64,000 nt of DNA, from the NCBI RefSeq assembly GCF_002797445.1, contig NZ_PGEP01000001.1, positions 1,115,001-1,179,000 of the forward strand. Direction: 5' to 3'. The stretch's first letter is position 1. Each line of letters opens with the position of its first letter. This stretch comes from Acidovorax sp. 69 (GTDB lineage: Bacteria; Pseudomonadota; Gammaproteobacteria; Burkholderiales; Burkholderiaceae_C). Below are positions 8,029-17,560 of this stretch, piece after piece. A model generated the notes under the pieces. The model searched no databases and had not been told where the DNA came from. It saw nothing but the letters and a program-made list of their open reading frames with translations. A program made the translations under genes and the position numbers.

Positions 8029-11000
8029 TCAGTCGTATTTCACGGTGTAGATGATGTCCACCGCACTCTTCTCGCCGGTTTGCCCGCGCAGGGTGAGGCG
8101 GCGGGACAGGTCGTAAAAAATGTACAGCGTGCCCAGCGTGCCCGACAGGCTGCGCTCGTAGGTCACATACAGGTCTTTGGACAGGCGTTTGCCGAAGGTG
8201 AGTGCAGCGGCGCTGGCGTCGTCGCCCGCCGTGGCGCTGCGAAACCCGATTTCATCCAGGCCCAGGCGACTGGCGGCGTTGGCGGTGGGGCTCTTGCCGC
8301 CGTTGCGGCCCAGAAGGGCAAGCGCGGCCTGCTGCAGCACGGCGGCTTCCGCGCCGCCTGCCGATGCATTGCGGCCCAGCACCACCCACGACAGCTTTTC
8401 GGCGTCCGGCAACTCGGGGTCGGAGTACAGCGTGACGCGCGGCGTCTGCGCGCTGCCGGTGACCTGCACCCCCGCGCGCACGCTGATGTTGGGGCGCAGC
8501 GCCAGGATGTCGAGCGAGGGGTTGTTGTAGGGGCCGTTGAAGCGGATCAGGCCCGTCTCCACGTCCAGCATCTGGCCCCAGGCGCGGTAGCGGCCTTCGT
8601 CGGTGCGGACCTCGCCAGTCACGCGGGGTGGGGCGCCGGGCACGGCGCTGCTGCGGATGTCCACCTCGCCCGTGAGGCGCGTGGTGATGCCCTGGCCCTG
8701 CAGCGCAAAGTCGCGCCCCAGGTTGAGGGTGATGGCGATGTCGGGGGGCTTGGCCGTTTCTGCCTGGGCCGCTACCTGGCTGGCCTTGGCGGCGGACTGG
8801 GCTTTGGCCTGGTCTTCGCGGTCCTTGGCGGCAGAGCGTACGACCACATCCGATCCCAGGCTGGGGGCAGATTCGTCGGGCAGGATGATGGTGGCGCGGT
8901 CGGTGGTGAGTTGGCCGCGCAGGCTGATCTGCCCCTGCTGCAGTTGCGCCTGTAGCTGGCCCGACACGCTGACCTGCCGGTCGGCACGCACCAGCACCTG
9001 CAGGGCCTTGGCCTCGGCCTGCAGGGACATGGTGATGCCTGACAGGCCGGGGGATGTTGTGGTGGATGTGGCCGTGGCGCTGTCACCCCAGGCCACGCGG
9101 CCGGTGGCGGTCAGCGTGCCGCCGTCTTGCGCCGCCGCTGTGCGGTTGCCGCTGAAGCCTGCGATGCGCGCGTTGCTGCCACGCCCGCCTTGCAGTCGGA
9201 ACTCGGTGATGTTGAGCTGGTTGCCCTGCAGCGTGGCGCGCAGGCGGCCGCCTTGCAGGTCGACCCCATCCACCACCGAGCGCACGGCCATGTCATCGGC
9301 CCCCAGGGTGCCCGCCCAGCGCGGCGCATCGCGTGTGCCCGACAAGGTGGCGCTGGCGTCCAGCGTGCCGCGCACGCGCCAGCCGGGCGGTGCCAGGGCC
9401 GACCACACGCCCACATCGGGCAGGCGCGCACGCAGGGTGCCAGCCAGCGGCGCATCGGCAGGCCAGGTGAAGGGGGCAGGGGTGTTGGCGGCGGCCAGGC
9501 GCGTGCTGGCGGTGGCGTCGATTTCACCCGCGCGGTCGCTGGCCCAGAGCAGGCGCGCACGCAAAGTGTCGCCTTCAGCCGTGATCGCAACTTCTGCCTG
9601 GCGCACACCGGCAAGGGTGCCTGGGATGCCGGATGCACCTGCGGGCGGTGTGGCCCCGGTCGCCAGCACGGTGGTGGCCCCCGGGCCGGTGCCCTGGCCA
9701 CTGCTTTGCACCGCCGTGACGGCCGTGGCGTCGCCCGCCAGGATGCGCAGGTCGCCACTGGCACGGCGCAGGCTGGCGCTGGCGCGCAGTGCGTCGCCCG
9801 TGGTGTCCACGCTCCATTGCCCGTCGAGCACGATGCTGCTGGCCAGCCCCATGCGCGCGAGCAGCGGCTGCGCGGGCCGGCCTGCGGCGGCGGGCGTCTC
9901 GCCGAGGCCCAGCGCATCCACCCAGGCCATGGGCAGGCCCTGCAGCGTGCCCTGCGTTTGCAACCGCGGGCTGGCGCCAGGTGCCGTGGCCGCAGACCAT
10001 TGCACGGGCGACCAGCGCAGCGTCACGGTGCCCGGCAAGGGGCCCGTCACGCGGGCTTGCCCGGCTGCTGCCTGCAGGCTGAGGGTGGCGCTGGTGGCGG
10101 GCGATGGCGCGGAGCGCCCGCTGGCCCCAGACGCGGGTGCGCTGGGTTTAGGGGGGCCGGTGCGCACGGTCAGGCCCAGAGGCTCCGACAGTTGCAGGGC
10201 CCACGGCCCTGGGCGCTGCGCCGCTTGCGCTTGCAGGCGCAGCTCGCTGACCTGCACCTGCCATTGCCCAGCACCCACCATGGTGCTGGAGACGCGGGTC
10301 TCCACTGCCGTCTGCAGGGCCTGTGGCGCTGGCGTGCGGATCTCGCCACGCAGTGCCAGGTTGGCCTTTGCCAGGTTGCCACCCAGTTCTGCCTGGATGG
10401 CGCGCAGTTGCAGGGCTTGCCCGGCGGTTGTGCCGCCGCCTGCGTTGGTGGTGGCAGGCAGCGTCAGGTCCAGTTGGGGGGCATTCAGCGAGGCCTGCAG
10501 CTCAAAGCGGTCCTGGTTGCGGGTGGGCGCGTTGGTGGCGGTGCTGGCGGTTTGCAGTTGCTGAGCCAACGTCTGCCAGCCCCCCTTCCAGCGGGCGGTC
10601 AGCTGTGCCGCTCCCTGGGCGCTGGCCCCATGCAGCGTGCGTTGCACGGTGGGGCCCACCAGCGGCAGGCTGGCCAGCCAGCGCTGTGTGCGGTCGGTGT
10701 CGGTCCACTGCACCTGCAGGTCGCCAGCGCCGCTTTGGGCTGCCAGCGCGCCCTGTGCCTGTGCTGTGGCGCCGGGCACCGCCAAGGTGACCTTGCCTTG
10801 GGCGGACTGTGCGGCCAGTGCCATGCGCAGGTCGGTGGCTTCCACGCGGGCCTGCAGGGCGTCCAGCAACAGGCGGTCCAGCCGCACCGTGCCGCCGTCG
10901 GCAGCCTGCCAGGTGCCTTGTGTGCTGAAGGTGTTGATGCGAAGTGGTGCGCCTGCTGCCGCTGTGGTCTTTGTGGTTGCAGCGCGCACAGGCTTGCCTG

Positions 11001-12456
11001 GGTCGGCCCGCACATCGGCGCTGAAGCGCACGGCGTCGCCCTGAGTCTGCGCGGTGACGCGGCCGGAGAGCGGGGCGGCGGCCAGCAGCGTGTGCAAGGC
11101 GTCGGGGCGCAGCGCGTGCAGGTTGGCCTGGCCTTCCAGAGCGTGGGTAGCGGGGGTGTAGTGGCCCTGCGCGGTGATGCTGCCCGCGCCCGCTTGCAGG
11201 GTGGCACTGGGCACGGTCCAGCGGGTGCCGTCGTAGCTCGCGCTGGCGTCCAATGCGGTCAGTGGCAGGCGGGTGGTGTCCCATGGGCCGGGCAGGTCGT
11301 TGCGCAACTGGGCCTGCAGGCTCCAGCCTGCGGGATGGCCTGCCGTGCCTGAACCACCGGATGTCGGCCCGGCTTGCAACGTGCCGTGCAGCTGCGTGAC
11401 CGGAGCCTGGGGCCACAGGGCCGCCAGATTGACGGCACGCAACGTGGCGTTGGCGGACTGCAGGGGCTGCTGTGCCCACGGTGCCAGTGTGGCGGTCAGG
11501 TCGGCCTGCATGGGGTCTGTAGCGGGGGCAGGGGTTGTGCGTGGGGGAGGGTGTTGTGGTGCAGCCGGTTTGCTGGCAGGCGCGGCTGCAGGCGGTGTTG
11601 CAGCTTCGCTGGTCGGTGCGGGCTTCAGGCGTGCCTGCAGTTGCAGCTGCGCCGCAGCGGTGGCCAGTGTGCCCTGCAGCGTGGCGTGGGCACCCACCTG
11701 CAGCGCTGCGCCGCCCCCCGGGACGGCGGTGCGCACAGTGCCGTCCACGGTGGCATCCAGCGCCATGGGGGCTTGTGCGTCCAGCGTGGCGCGGGCGCTG
11801 TAGTGGCCCTGGGCCAGCCCAACAGCGCCGATGTTCAGGCGATGCTGGCGGCCGTCAAACCGGTAGTCGCCCACCAGGCCTTGGGCCTCCACGGCGGGCG
11901 ACCCGGCCCACTGCAGCTGGTCCACACGGAACGGCACGCCCAGCTGCAGCGGCAGCACCAGGTCAGTCAGGGGCGTGGGCGGTGGCTCCGGCGCATCGGC
12001 GGGCCGGGGCTGGGGCGTGATCCGCACGCGGGCGGCGTGCACCTCGCCCAGTTCCAGGCGGCGCTGCAGCAAGGGGGCCCACTGCCAGCCCAGGCGGATG
12101 TCGGTCACTTCCACCGCCAGGGTGGGGCTGCTCCAGCGCAACCAGCCAATGCGCCCGCCGCTGCGCAGCGAGCCACTGACCTCGCGGCTCTCCAGTTGCT
12201 GGTGGGCGGGCAGGTATTGCGCCGCTCGGGCCAGCGTTGTGGCCAGTGATGTGCCGCTGCCTGCCCACCACCACAGCAGCGCGCAGGCCGCCAGTAGCAG
12301 GGCCACCAGGGCCACCAGCAGCCAGCCCAGAGCCCGCAGCACGCGGTGGGCCCGTGATGGGCGCGGTGGGCGCGGGCGTGGGGCCGACGAGGACCCGGCG
12401 CTGAAGTCCGACGCGCGGGCGCGGGGTGTGGGAAGGTGCGGGGCGTTCATCGCCAT
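8029..12456 (-). CDS. tamB: TamB, translocation and assembly module subunit
   Basis: 1475 residues. TamB is an inner-membrane-anchored protein that spans the periplasm as a long lipid-binding beta-taco and works with TamA in outer-membrane biogenesis. Visible are a cytoplasmic basic/Pro-rich N terminus, a single membrane anchor at about residues 35-60 (LGWLLVALVALLLAACALLWWW), a long Ala/Gln/Thr-rich beta-strand body, and the conserved C-terminal DUF490 domain (about 1150-1475; VTGEVRTDEGRYRAWGQ, then RLTLRGQTGEKSAVDIIYTVKYD at the end). The start overlaps the tamA stop by one base (TGATG), so the pair is translationally coupled. Length is in the usual range. Confidence 0.93.
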   Translation of the reverse strand: MAMNAPHLPTPRARASDFSAGSSSAPRPRPPRPSRAHRVLRALGWLLVALVALLLAACALLWWWAGSGTSLATTLARAAQYLPAHQQLESREVSGSLRSGGRIGWLRWSSPTLAVEVTDIRLGWQWAPLLQRRLELGEVHAARVRITPQPRPADAPEPPPTPLTDLVLPLQLGVPFRVDQLQWAGSPAVEAQGLVGDYRFDGRQHRLNIGAVGLAQGHYSARATLDAQAPMALDATVDGTVRTAVPGGGAALQVGAHATLQGTLATAAAQLQLQARLKPAPTSEAATPPAAAPASKPAAPQHPPPRTTPAPATDPMQADLTATLAPWAQQPLQSANATLRAVNLAALWPQAPVTQLHGTLQAGPTSGGSGTAGHPAGWSLQAQLRNDLPGPWDTTRLPLTALDASASYDGTRWTVPSATLQAGAGSITAQGHYTPATHALEGQANLHALRPDALHTLLAAAPLSGRVTAQTQGDAVRFSADVRADPGKPVRAATTKTTAAAGAPLRINTFSTQGTWQAADGGTVRLDRLLLDALQARVEATDLRMALAAQSAQGKVTLAVPGATAQAQGALAAQSGAGDLQVQWTDTDRTQRWLASLPLVGPTVQRTLHGASAQGAAQLTARWKGGWQTLAQQLQTASTATNAPTRNQDRFELQASLNAPQLDLTLPATTNAGGGTTAGQALQLRAIQAELGGNLAKANLALRGEIRTPAPQALQTAVETRVSSTMVGAGQWQVQVSELRLQAQAAQRPGPWALQLSEPLGLTVRTGPPKPSAPASGASGRSAPSPATSATLSLQAAAGQARVTGPLPGTVTLRWSPVQWSAATAPGASPRLQTQGTLQGLPMAWVDALGLGETPAAAGRPAQPLLARMGLASSIVLDGQWSVDTTGDALRASASLRRASGDLRILAGDATAVTAVQSSGQGTGPGATTVLATGATPPAGASGIPGTLAGVRQAEVAITAEGDTLRARLLWASDRAGEIDATASTRLAAANTPAPFTWPADAPLAGTLRARLPDVGVWSALAPPGWRVRGTLDASATLSGTRDAPRWAGTLGADDMAVRSVVDGVDLQGGRLRATLQGNQLNITEFRLQGGRGSNARIAGFSGNRTAAAQDGGTLTATGRVAWGDSATATSTTTSPGLSGITMSLQAEAKALQVLVRADRQVSVSGQLQAQLQQGQISLRGQLTTDRATIILPDESAPSLGSDVVVRSAAKDREDQAKAQSAAKASQVAAQAETAKPPDIAITLNLGRDFALQGQGITTRLTGEVDIRSSAVPGAPPRVTGEVRTDEGRYRAWGQMLDVETGLIRFNGPYNNPSLDILALRPNISVRAGVQVTGSAQTPRVTLYSDPELPDAEKLSWVVLGRNASAGGAEAAVLQQAALALLGRNGGKSPTANAASRLGLDEIGFRSATAGDDASAAALTFGKRLSKDLYVTYERSLSGTLGTLYIFYDLSRRLTLRGQTGEKSAVDIIYTVKYD

Positions 12457-14384
12457 CAGAAGCTGAACCCCAGGCGCAAGTGCAGCCGCACTTCCTTGGT
12501 CTTGACGCCATAGGCCAGGTCGGCCTGCAGCGGGCCCACGGGGCTGCGCCAGCGCACACCGGCGCCCACGCCCACGCGCGGGCTCAGGTCACCGACCTTG
12601 TCGGCCACGGCGCCTGCATCCACAAACAGGGTGCTTTCCCAGTCGGTCATGGCACCGCCGTAGACGATGGGGCGCTGCCACTCCACGCTGCCCACGGCCA
12701 GGTAGCGGCCCCCATAAAGTTGACCGTTGTCGGTGCGCGCGCCAATGCTGCGGTAGCCGTAGCCGCGTACCGTGGTGTCGCCGCCCGTTACAAACAGCTG
12801 CGTGACGGGGATCTGTGCGCCTTCGCGGGCCAGCACGGCGCCTGCCTCGGCCCGCAGTGCCACACGGGCATTGCGGCCCATGCCCGCCTCGTCCTGCACG
12901 CGGCCTGCGGGGATGAAAGACTGCCACCGCACCAGGGTCCGCACAAACGGGTCGCGCTCTGGCCGCAGCGTGGTGCCCAGGCCCAGCTCCACCGCCACGC
13001 CGTGGCCCCGCGTGGGGGCGGTGAGGCTGTTGAAGTAGCGGCCTGTCCACCCGTAGTTCACGCTCAGGGCCGTGCTGGTGTCGGAGGGCGATCGCGTGTT
13101 GTCAGTCAGGCCCTGGCTGTTGGCATAGTCGTACTGCAAAAAGTAGTTGCGGTCGATGGTTTTGGTGCTCTTGCTGCGGCCTGCGCGCAGGCGCGCGCTG
13201 TTGACGTCGTAGTCGCCCGTCGCCTCGCGCTGCAGCTGGGCGCCTGCAAACCAGCGCCAGCCGTTGTTGTTGGGCAGGTCGGTCCATTCGCTGCTGGCGT
13301 GTTTGGTCTCGCGGTCCAGCGAGAGCTTGCTCACCGCGCGCCAACCGATGAAGGGCAACTGGTTGTGGATGTGCTCCAGCGACAGGCGTGCGCCGCTGTC
13401 GGTCGAGAAGCCGGGGCCGAACACCAGCTTCTGCATCGGGGCCTCGCGCACCTGGGCCACGACGGGAGCGGCCTGCGGGTCGGTGCCCTCGGCGTCGAGC
13501 GTGAGGAACACGGCGTCGTAGTAGCCGCTGCTGGCCAGGCGCAGCTGGGCGTCCAGCATCTCTGCCTCGTCATAGACAGCGCCCGTGGGCAGGCGTGCCA
13601 GGCGCCGCGCGCCGTCGCTGTCGTAGCGCTGGCTGCCCTGTACCCGCAAGGGGCCGAAGCGGTAGGCGGGGCCGGGGTCGTAGCTCACGCCCAGTTTTGC
13701 TTGGTGCTGGTCGGCATCGATCTCGGCCCGGCTGTTGGCGATGCGGGCCGTGGGGTAGCGCCGCGTCTGCAACTGACGCAGCCCGTCGGCCTTGGCGTTG
13801 TCCCAGGCCGACTGGGTGAAGGGCTGCCCGGGCGCCAGGGACCAGTTGCGCTGCAGGCGCTGCTCTTGACGCGCGAGGCTGTCAGTATCCGCGTCGGCGG
13901 TGCCCGCCACGGTGATGTCGGCACTGGCAATGCGTGTTTGTGGACCGGGCTCTACGGTGATCGTGACGGTGCGGGGCGCAGCTTTGCGGCTACTGGCGGC
14001 GTCTGGCGCCTCGGTTAGCACGACCGTGATGGTGGGCGCAAAGTAGCCCAAGGTGCCCAACAGGTCACGCGCATTGGCGTCGGTGGCGCCCAGCAGGCGC
14101 TGCAGCTCGTTGGCCTGCAGGTCGGGCAGTTGGCGAAAGCGCTGCAGCTCCAGATGGCGCTCCAGCGTCTCGCGCACGCCATTGGGCGCTTGCACCACCA
14201 CGTCAAACGACGCGGCTCCTTCTGTCGCGTCTGCACTGGCACTCTGGTCGCTGGCGGGGGACTTGTCTGCACGTTGCAAAAAACTGCAGCCGCTCAGACA
14301 CAAGGCGCCACAAAGCAGCAACGCCGACCACAGGGCCGGCGTTGGGGTAGTTGCAGTGGCAGGGCACAAGACGCGGATGGGCAC
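12456..14384 (-). CDS. tamA: TamA, BamA/Omp85-family outer-membrane protein
   Basis: 642 residues: N-terminal signal, POTRA domains to about 300, then a 16-strand-type beta-barrel ending in LRLGFSF with the terminal aromatic expected of outer-membrane barrels. Barrel motifs include GGDTTVRGYGYRSIG, the VRGF-like lid-lock motif of Omp85 proteins. The first 35 residues end in LCGALCLSGC, which reads as a lipobox, so the mature protein may be acylated; TamA of E. coli is not. TamA partners with the downstream TamB. The start was placed at the ATG giving this signal sequence. Confidence 0.92.
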   Translation of the reverse strand: MPIRVLCPATATTPTPALWSALLLCGALCLSGCSFLQRADKSPASDQSASADATEGAASFDVVVQAPNGVRETLERHLELQRFRQLPDLQANELQRLLGATDANARDLLGTLGYFAPTITVVLTEAPDAASSRKAAPRTVTITVEPGPQTRIASADITVAGTADADTDSLARQEQRLQRNWSLAPGQPFTQSAWDNAKADGLRQLQTRRYPTARIANSRAEIDADQHQAKLGVSYDPGPAYRFGPLRVQGSQRYDSDGARRLARLPTGAVYDEAEMLDAQLRLASSGYYDAVFLTLDAEGTDPQAAPVVAQVREAPMQKLVFGPGFSTDSGARLSLEHIHNQLPFIGWRAVSKLSLDRETKHASSEWTDLPNNNGWRWFAGAQLQREATGDYDVNSARLRAGRSKSTKTIDRNYFLQYDYANSQGLTDNTRSPSDTSTALSVNYGWTGRYFNSLTAPTRGHGVAVELGLGTTLRPERDPFVRTLVRWQSFIPAGRVQDEAGMGRNARVALRAEAGAVLAREGAQIPVTQLFVTGGDTTVRGYGYRSIGARTDNGQLYGGRYLAVGSVEWQRPIVYGGAMTDWESTLFVDAGAVADKVGDLSPRVGVGAGVRWRSPVGPLQADLAYGVKTKEVRLHLRLGFSF

Positions 14385-14528
14385 GACGCGAAGGGATAGT
14401 CAGGTTGGCAGCGGATGAAGGGGGATGCAGGTCTAAGAAGACCTACACCAGAGCCCGACTATGCCCTGAAACCGGTGCGCCCTTTGTCGGACAGATGCTT
14501 ACAAGGCACCACGCTTGACCATCGGATG

Positions 14529-15716
14529 CTACTTTGACAGCAGTCGCATGGTTTCTTCCAGCCCCTTGAGCGACAGTGGATGCATGCGGTTGCCAATGAG
14601 CTGCTGGATGATGCTGATGCTCTGGCGGTATTGCCACACCCCCTGCGGCTCGGGGTTGATCCAGGCGTGTTTGGGGAAGGCGTGCGTCAGGCGCTGGATC
14701 CATTCGGCGCCAGGTTCTTCGTTGTTGTATTCGACACTGCCGCCGGGCTGCAGGATCTCGTAGGGGCTCATGGTGGCGTCGCCCACAAAGATGAGTTTGT
14801 AGTCCTTGTTGTACTTGCGGATGATGTCCCAGGTCGGGAACTTTTCGGCAAAGCGGCGGCGGTTGTTCTTCCACATGAAGTCGTACACGCAGTTGTGGAA
14901 GTAATAGAACTCCAGGTGTTTGAACTCGGTCTTGACGGCCGAAAAGAGTTCTTCCACCCGCTGGATGTGCTCGTCCATGGTGCCGCCCACGTCCATGAGC
15001 AGCAGCACCTTCACGTTGTTGTGCCGCTCGGGCACCATCTTGATGTCGAGGTAGCCGGCGTTGGCTGCCGTGCTGCGGATGGTGTCGGGCAGGTCGAGTT
15101 CGAGCTCATGGCCCTCGCGCGCAAACTTGCGCAGGCGGCGCAGCGCCACCTTGATGTTGCGCGTGCCCAGCTCCTGCTGGTCGTCGTAGTCTTTGTAGGC
15201 ACGCTGCTCCCACACCTTCACGGCGCTCTTGTTCTTGCCCGCTCCGCCAATACGGATGCCCTGCGGGTTGTAGCCGCCGTGGCCAAAGGGGCTGGTGCCG
15301 CCCGTGCCGATCCACTTGCTGCCGCCCTCGTGGCGCTCCTTCTGCTCTTCGAGGCGCTTTTTCAGCGTCTCCATCAGCTCGTCCCAGCCCATCTTTTCGA
15401 TGGCGGCTTTTTGCTCGGGCGTCAGCTCGTTCTCCAGGATCTTGCGCAGCCAGTCGGCCGGAATTTCCTTGGTGAAGTCGGCCACCATCTCCACGCCCTT
15501 GAAGTAGGCGCCGAAGGCCCGGTCGAACTTGTCGAAATGCTTCTCGTCCTTCACCAGCGTGAGGCGCGAGAGGTTGTAGAAATCGTCCAGGGCCCAGGCG
15601 TCGTCCGACTTGGGACCTACCACGCCCGCCTGCAAGGCTTCGAGCAGGGTGAGGTATTCCTTCACGGAAACCGGCAGCTTGGCCGAGCGCAGGGTGTAGA
15701 AGAAGTCGATGAGCAT
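14529..15716 (-). CDS. VWA-domain protein (CoxE-like), partner of MoxR ATPase
   Basis: 395 residues. The N-terminal half is helical and charged, typical of CoxE-like proteins encoded with MoxR ATPases. The C-terminal von Willebrand A domain has the MIDAS-like segment LLLMDVGGTMDEH (Asp242 to Thr246), where the classical DxSxS is replaced by DVGGT. No signal peptide. It is last in a four-gene minus-strand operon (moxR, small membrane protein, GNAT, VWA). MoxR/VWA pairs act as chaperone-like modules that mature metalloenzymes or remodel envelope complexes; the client here is unknown. Confidence 0.87.
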   Translation of the reverse strand: MLIDFFYTLRSAKLPVSVKEYLTLLEALQAGVVGPKSDDAWALDDFYNLSRLTLVKDEKHFDKFDRAFGAYFKGVEMVADFTKEIPADWLRKILENELTPEQKAAIEKMGWDELMETLKKRLEEQKERHEGGSKWIGTGGTSPFGHGGYNPQGIRIGGAGKNKSAVKVWEQRAYKDYDDQQELGTRNIKVALRRLRKFAREGHELELDLPDTIRSTAANAGYLDIKMVPERHNNVKVLLLMDVGGTMDEHIQRVEELFSAVKTEFKHLEFYYFHNCVYDFMWKNNRRRFAEKFPTWDIIRKYNKDYKLIFVGDATMSPYEILQPGGSVEYNNEEPGAEWIQRLTHAFPKHAWINPEPQGVWQYRQSISIIQQLIGNRMHPLSLKGLEETMRLLSK

Positions 15717-15737
15717 GTTTTAGGCTCCTGGCGTTTG

Positions 15738-16337
15738 TTAAACGTGCGCGTACTGCTCTAAAAGATATAGCAATTGCGCCTTGGCCTCAGGCCACTCGCC
15801 CGCGCGCATGCTGTACATCACGGTGTCACGGATGGTGCCGTCGCGGCGTAACGCATGGCCACGCAGCACACCGTCCTTCTTGGCGCCCAGTCGCTCAATG
15901 GCTTTTTGCGAGGCAAAGTTGTAGTTGTCGGTGCGCCAGCCCACCACGTGGCAGCCCAGGGTGTCAAACGCGTGGCCCATCATGAGCAGCTTGGCGGTGG
16001 TGTTGACGTGGGTGCGCTGCACGCTTTTGCAATACCAGGTGTAGCCAATCTCTGCCCGGCGCACGGCGGGCACGATGTCGTGGTAACTGGTGGAGCCCAA
16101 GACCTTGCCGGTGGTGTCGTCCAGTACCGCAAAAGCGAAGCGGTTGCCGTCTTCGCGCATCTTGAGCGCTGCCTCGATGTAGGTGCGGGTTTCGTGTGGC
16201 TCGGGCACCGACGTGATGCGCAGCTTCCACAGCTCGCCATCGGCCGCAGCGGCTCGCAGGCCGTCTTCATGCGACAGAGCCAGGGGCTCCAGGCGGACGC
16301 CGCGATCACGCAAGGTGACAGGTTCTACAAATGCCAT
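15738..16337 (-). CDS. GNAT-family N-acetyltransferase (RimJ/RimL type)
   Basis: 199 residues. RimJ/RimL-type GNAT fold: acceptor-side strand FAFAVLDDTTGKVLGSTSYHDI, the conserved IGYTWYCKSVQRTHVNTTAKLLM helix where acetyl-CoA binds, and the late VGWRTDNYNFASQKAIERLGAKKDGVLR motif characteristic of the group. Family members acetylate protein N termini or small amines. It lies between the small membrane protein and the VWA gene with gaps of about 20 bases, so it is co-transcribed with moxR. The last 12 codons (15738-15775) contain a TATAGCAATTGC stretch resembling the interspersed repeat, suggesting a repeat-derived C terminus. Confidence 0.88.
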   Translation of the reverse strand: MAFVEPVTLRDRGVRLEPLALSHEDGLRAAAADGELWKLRITSVPEPHETRTYIEAALKMREDGNRFAFAVLDDTTGKVLGSTSYHDIVPAVRRAEIGYTWYCKSVQRTHVNTTAKLLMMGHAFDTLGCHVVGWRTDNYNFASQKAIERLGAKKDGVLRGHALRRDGTIRDTVMYSMRAGEWPEAKAQLLYLLEQYAHV

Positions 16338-16353
16338 GTGTCTTTACCCGCGA

Positions 16354-16599
16354 TCAATCTTTGGAGGGCTTGCTGCGGCGGCTGGCCTGCCAGCGCCTGG
16401 CCGCATGCAGGCCCAGACCGCCACCCAGCCCCACCAGGACAATGCCTACCAGGCTGGCGGTGCCATAGCCAGGGGCAAAAATATCGAACCCCAGCAAATG
16501 GCCTAACCAGAAGCCCAGCAGGGCCCCGCCCACAAAGCCCACGGCGTCTGCGACGCCGTTGACCAGCAGCTGGCGCGTGTTGGTGTCGCCGCTGCCCAC
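16354..16599 (-). CDS. Small two-helix membrane protein
   Basis: 81 residues, GTG start directly after the moxR stop codon, with an AGAGGA ribosome-binding sequence inside the moxR end. Two Gly-rich hydrophobic helices (about 14-37 and 47-65) flank a short loop; the C terminus is basic (RRWQASRRSKPSKD) and therefore probably cytoplasmic. I do not recognise a named family. Tight packing in the moxR-VWA operon suggests an auxiliary membrane subunit or anchor for the MoxR system, which is inference from context. Confidence 0.7.
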   Translation of the reverse strand: MGSGDTNTRQLLVNGVADAVGFVGGALLGFWLGHLLGFDIFAPGYGTASLVGIVLVGLGGGLGLHAARRWQASRRSKPSKD

Positions 16600-17454
16600 T
16601 TAGCGGTTCCTCTGGTTCATGAACACCAGCTTTTCAAACAGGCTCACATCCTGCTCGTTCTTGAGCAGCGCGCCCACCAGCGGCGGCACCGCCACCTTGT
16701 TGTCGGCGCTTTGCAGGGCAGTGAGCGGAATGTCTTCAGCCACCAGCAGCTTGAGCCAGTCGAGCAGTTCGCTGGTCGATGGCTTCTTCTTCAGGCCGGG
16801 CAGATTGCGCACGTCATAAAACGTCTTCATCGCCACACCGAGCAGTTCGCTCTTGAGCGCGGGGAAGTGCACTGCCACGATCTGGCGCATCGTGTCGGCT
16901 TCGGGGAACTTGATGAAGTGGAAGAAGCAGCGGCGCAGGAACGCGTCGGGCAGCTCTTTTTCGTTGTTCGAGGTAATGAACACCAGCGGGCGGTGCTTGG
17001 CCTTGATGAGTTCGCGCGTCTCGTAGCAGTAGAACTCCATGCGGTCGATTTCGCGCAGCAGGTCGTTCGGAAACTCGATATCGGCCTTGTCGATCTCATC
17101 AATCAGCAGCGCTACGGGGCGGTCGGCCGTGAAGGCCTGCCACAGCACGCCCTGGATGATGTAGTTGCGGATGTCCTTCACGCGCTCGGCGCTGTCGCCA
17201 TCGTTGAGTTGGCTGTCCCGCAAGCGACTCACGGCGTCATATTCATACAGGCCCTGCTGGGCCTTGGTGGTGGACTTGATGTGCCACTGCAGCAGCGGCA
17301 TGTCCAGGGCCTGGGCCACTTCCTCGGCCAACATCGTCTTGCCCGTGCCGGGCTCTCCCTTGATGAGAAGCGGCCGTTGCAGCGTGATGGCGGCATTGAC
17401 AGCGAGCATCAGGTCCTGGGTGGCGACGTAGTTCTGGGAGCCTTGGAATTTCAT
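16600..17454 (-). CDS. MoxR-family AAA+ ATPase
   Basis: 284 residues. Walker A GEPGTGKT at 33-40, Walker B VALLIDEID at about 114-122, sensor 1 in FITSNNEKELPDAFLRRCFFH, and the C-terminal lid domain to the end. The start MKFQGSQNYV at 17454 is chosen because it matches the family; an in-frame extension of 80 codons runs back through the cytochrome gene's promoter and start and is not credible. MoxR ATPases work with VWA proteins as chaperone-like complexes; the matching VWA gene is the fourth gene of this operon. Divergent from the cytochrome c gene, 106 bases apart. Confidence 0.92.
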   Translation of the reverse strand: MKFQGSQNYVATQDLMLAVNAAITLQRPLLIKGEPGTGKTMLAEEVAQALDMPLLQWHIKSTTKAQQGLYEYDAVSRLRDSQLNDGDSAERVKDIRNYIIQGVLWQAFTADRPVALLIDEIDKADIEFPNDLLREIDRMEFYCYETRELIKAKHRPLVFITSNNEKELPDAFLRRCFFHFIKFPEADTMRQIVAVHFPALKSELLGVAMKTFYDVRNLPGLKKKPSTSELLDWLKLLVAEDIPLTALQSADNKVAVPPLVGALLKNEQDVSLFEKLVFMNQRNR

Positions 17455-17502
17455 GGGGGAAAACACCGGATCGTTGATGGATGGGCTTGACAGGGCGCTG
17501 GC

Positions 17503-17508
17503 TATAAT
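17503..17508 (+). promoter_or_regulatory. Consensus -10 element for the cytochrome c gene
   Basis: Perfect TATAAT preceded by TGGC, 52 bases before the cytochrome start. TTGACA occurs 10 bases upstream, too close to be the matching -35, so this may be a -10-driven promoter. Transcription start not determined. Confidence 0.55.
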
Positions 17509-17560
17509 CAACGGCTGATCAGAGCCCAGAGCTGAACTTCCACGAGATTGTGCGCGCAAA

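Noticed and set aside
8603-11352. Long plus-strand reading frames opposite tamB
   Set aside because: High-GC shadow frames rich in Arg, Ala and Gly with no recognisable domain; tamB on the other strand explains the codon pattern.
12426-14018. 530-codon plus-strand frame opposite tamA
   Set aside because: Antisense shadow; composition is non-protein-like (His, Gly and Ala runs) and tamA is well supported.
17485-17510. TTGACA/TATAAT as a complete promoter for cytochrome c4
   Set aside because: Spacer is only 10 bases, so only the -10 was annotated.
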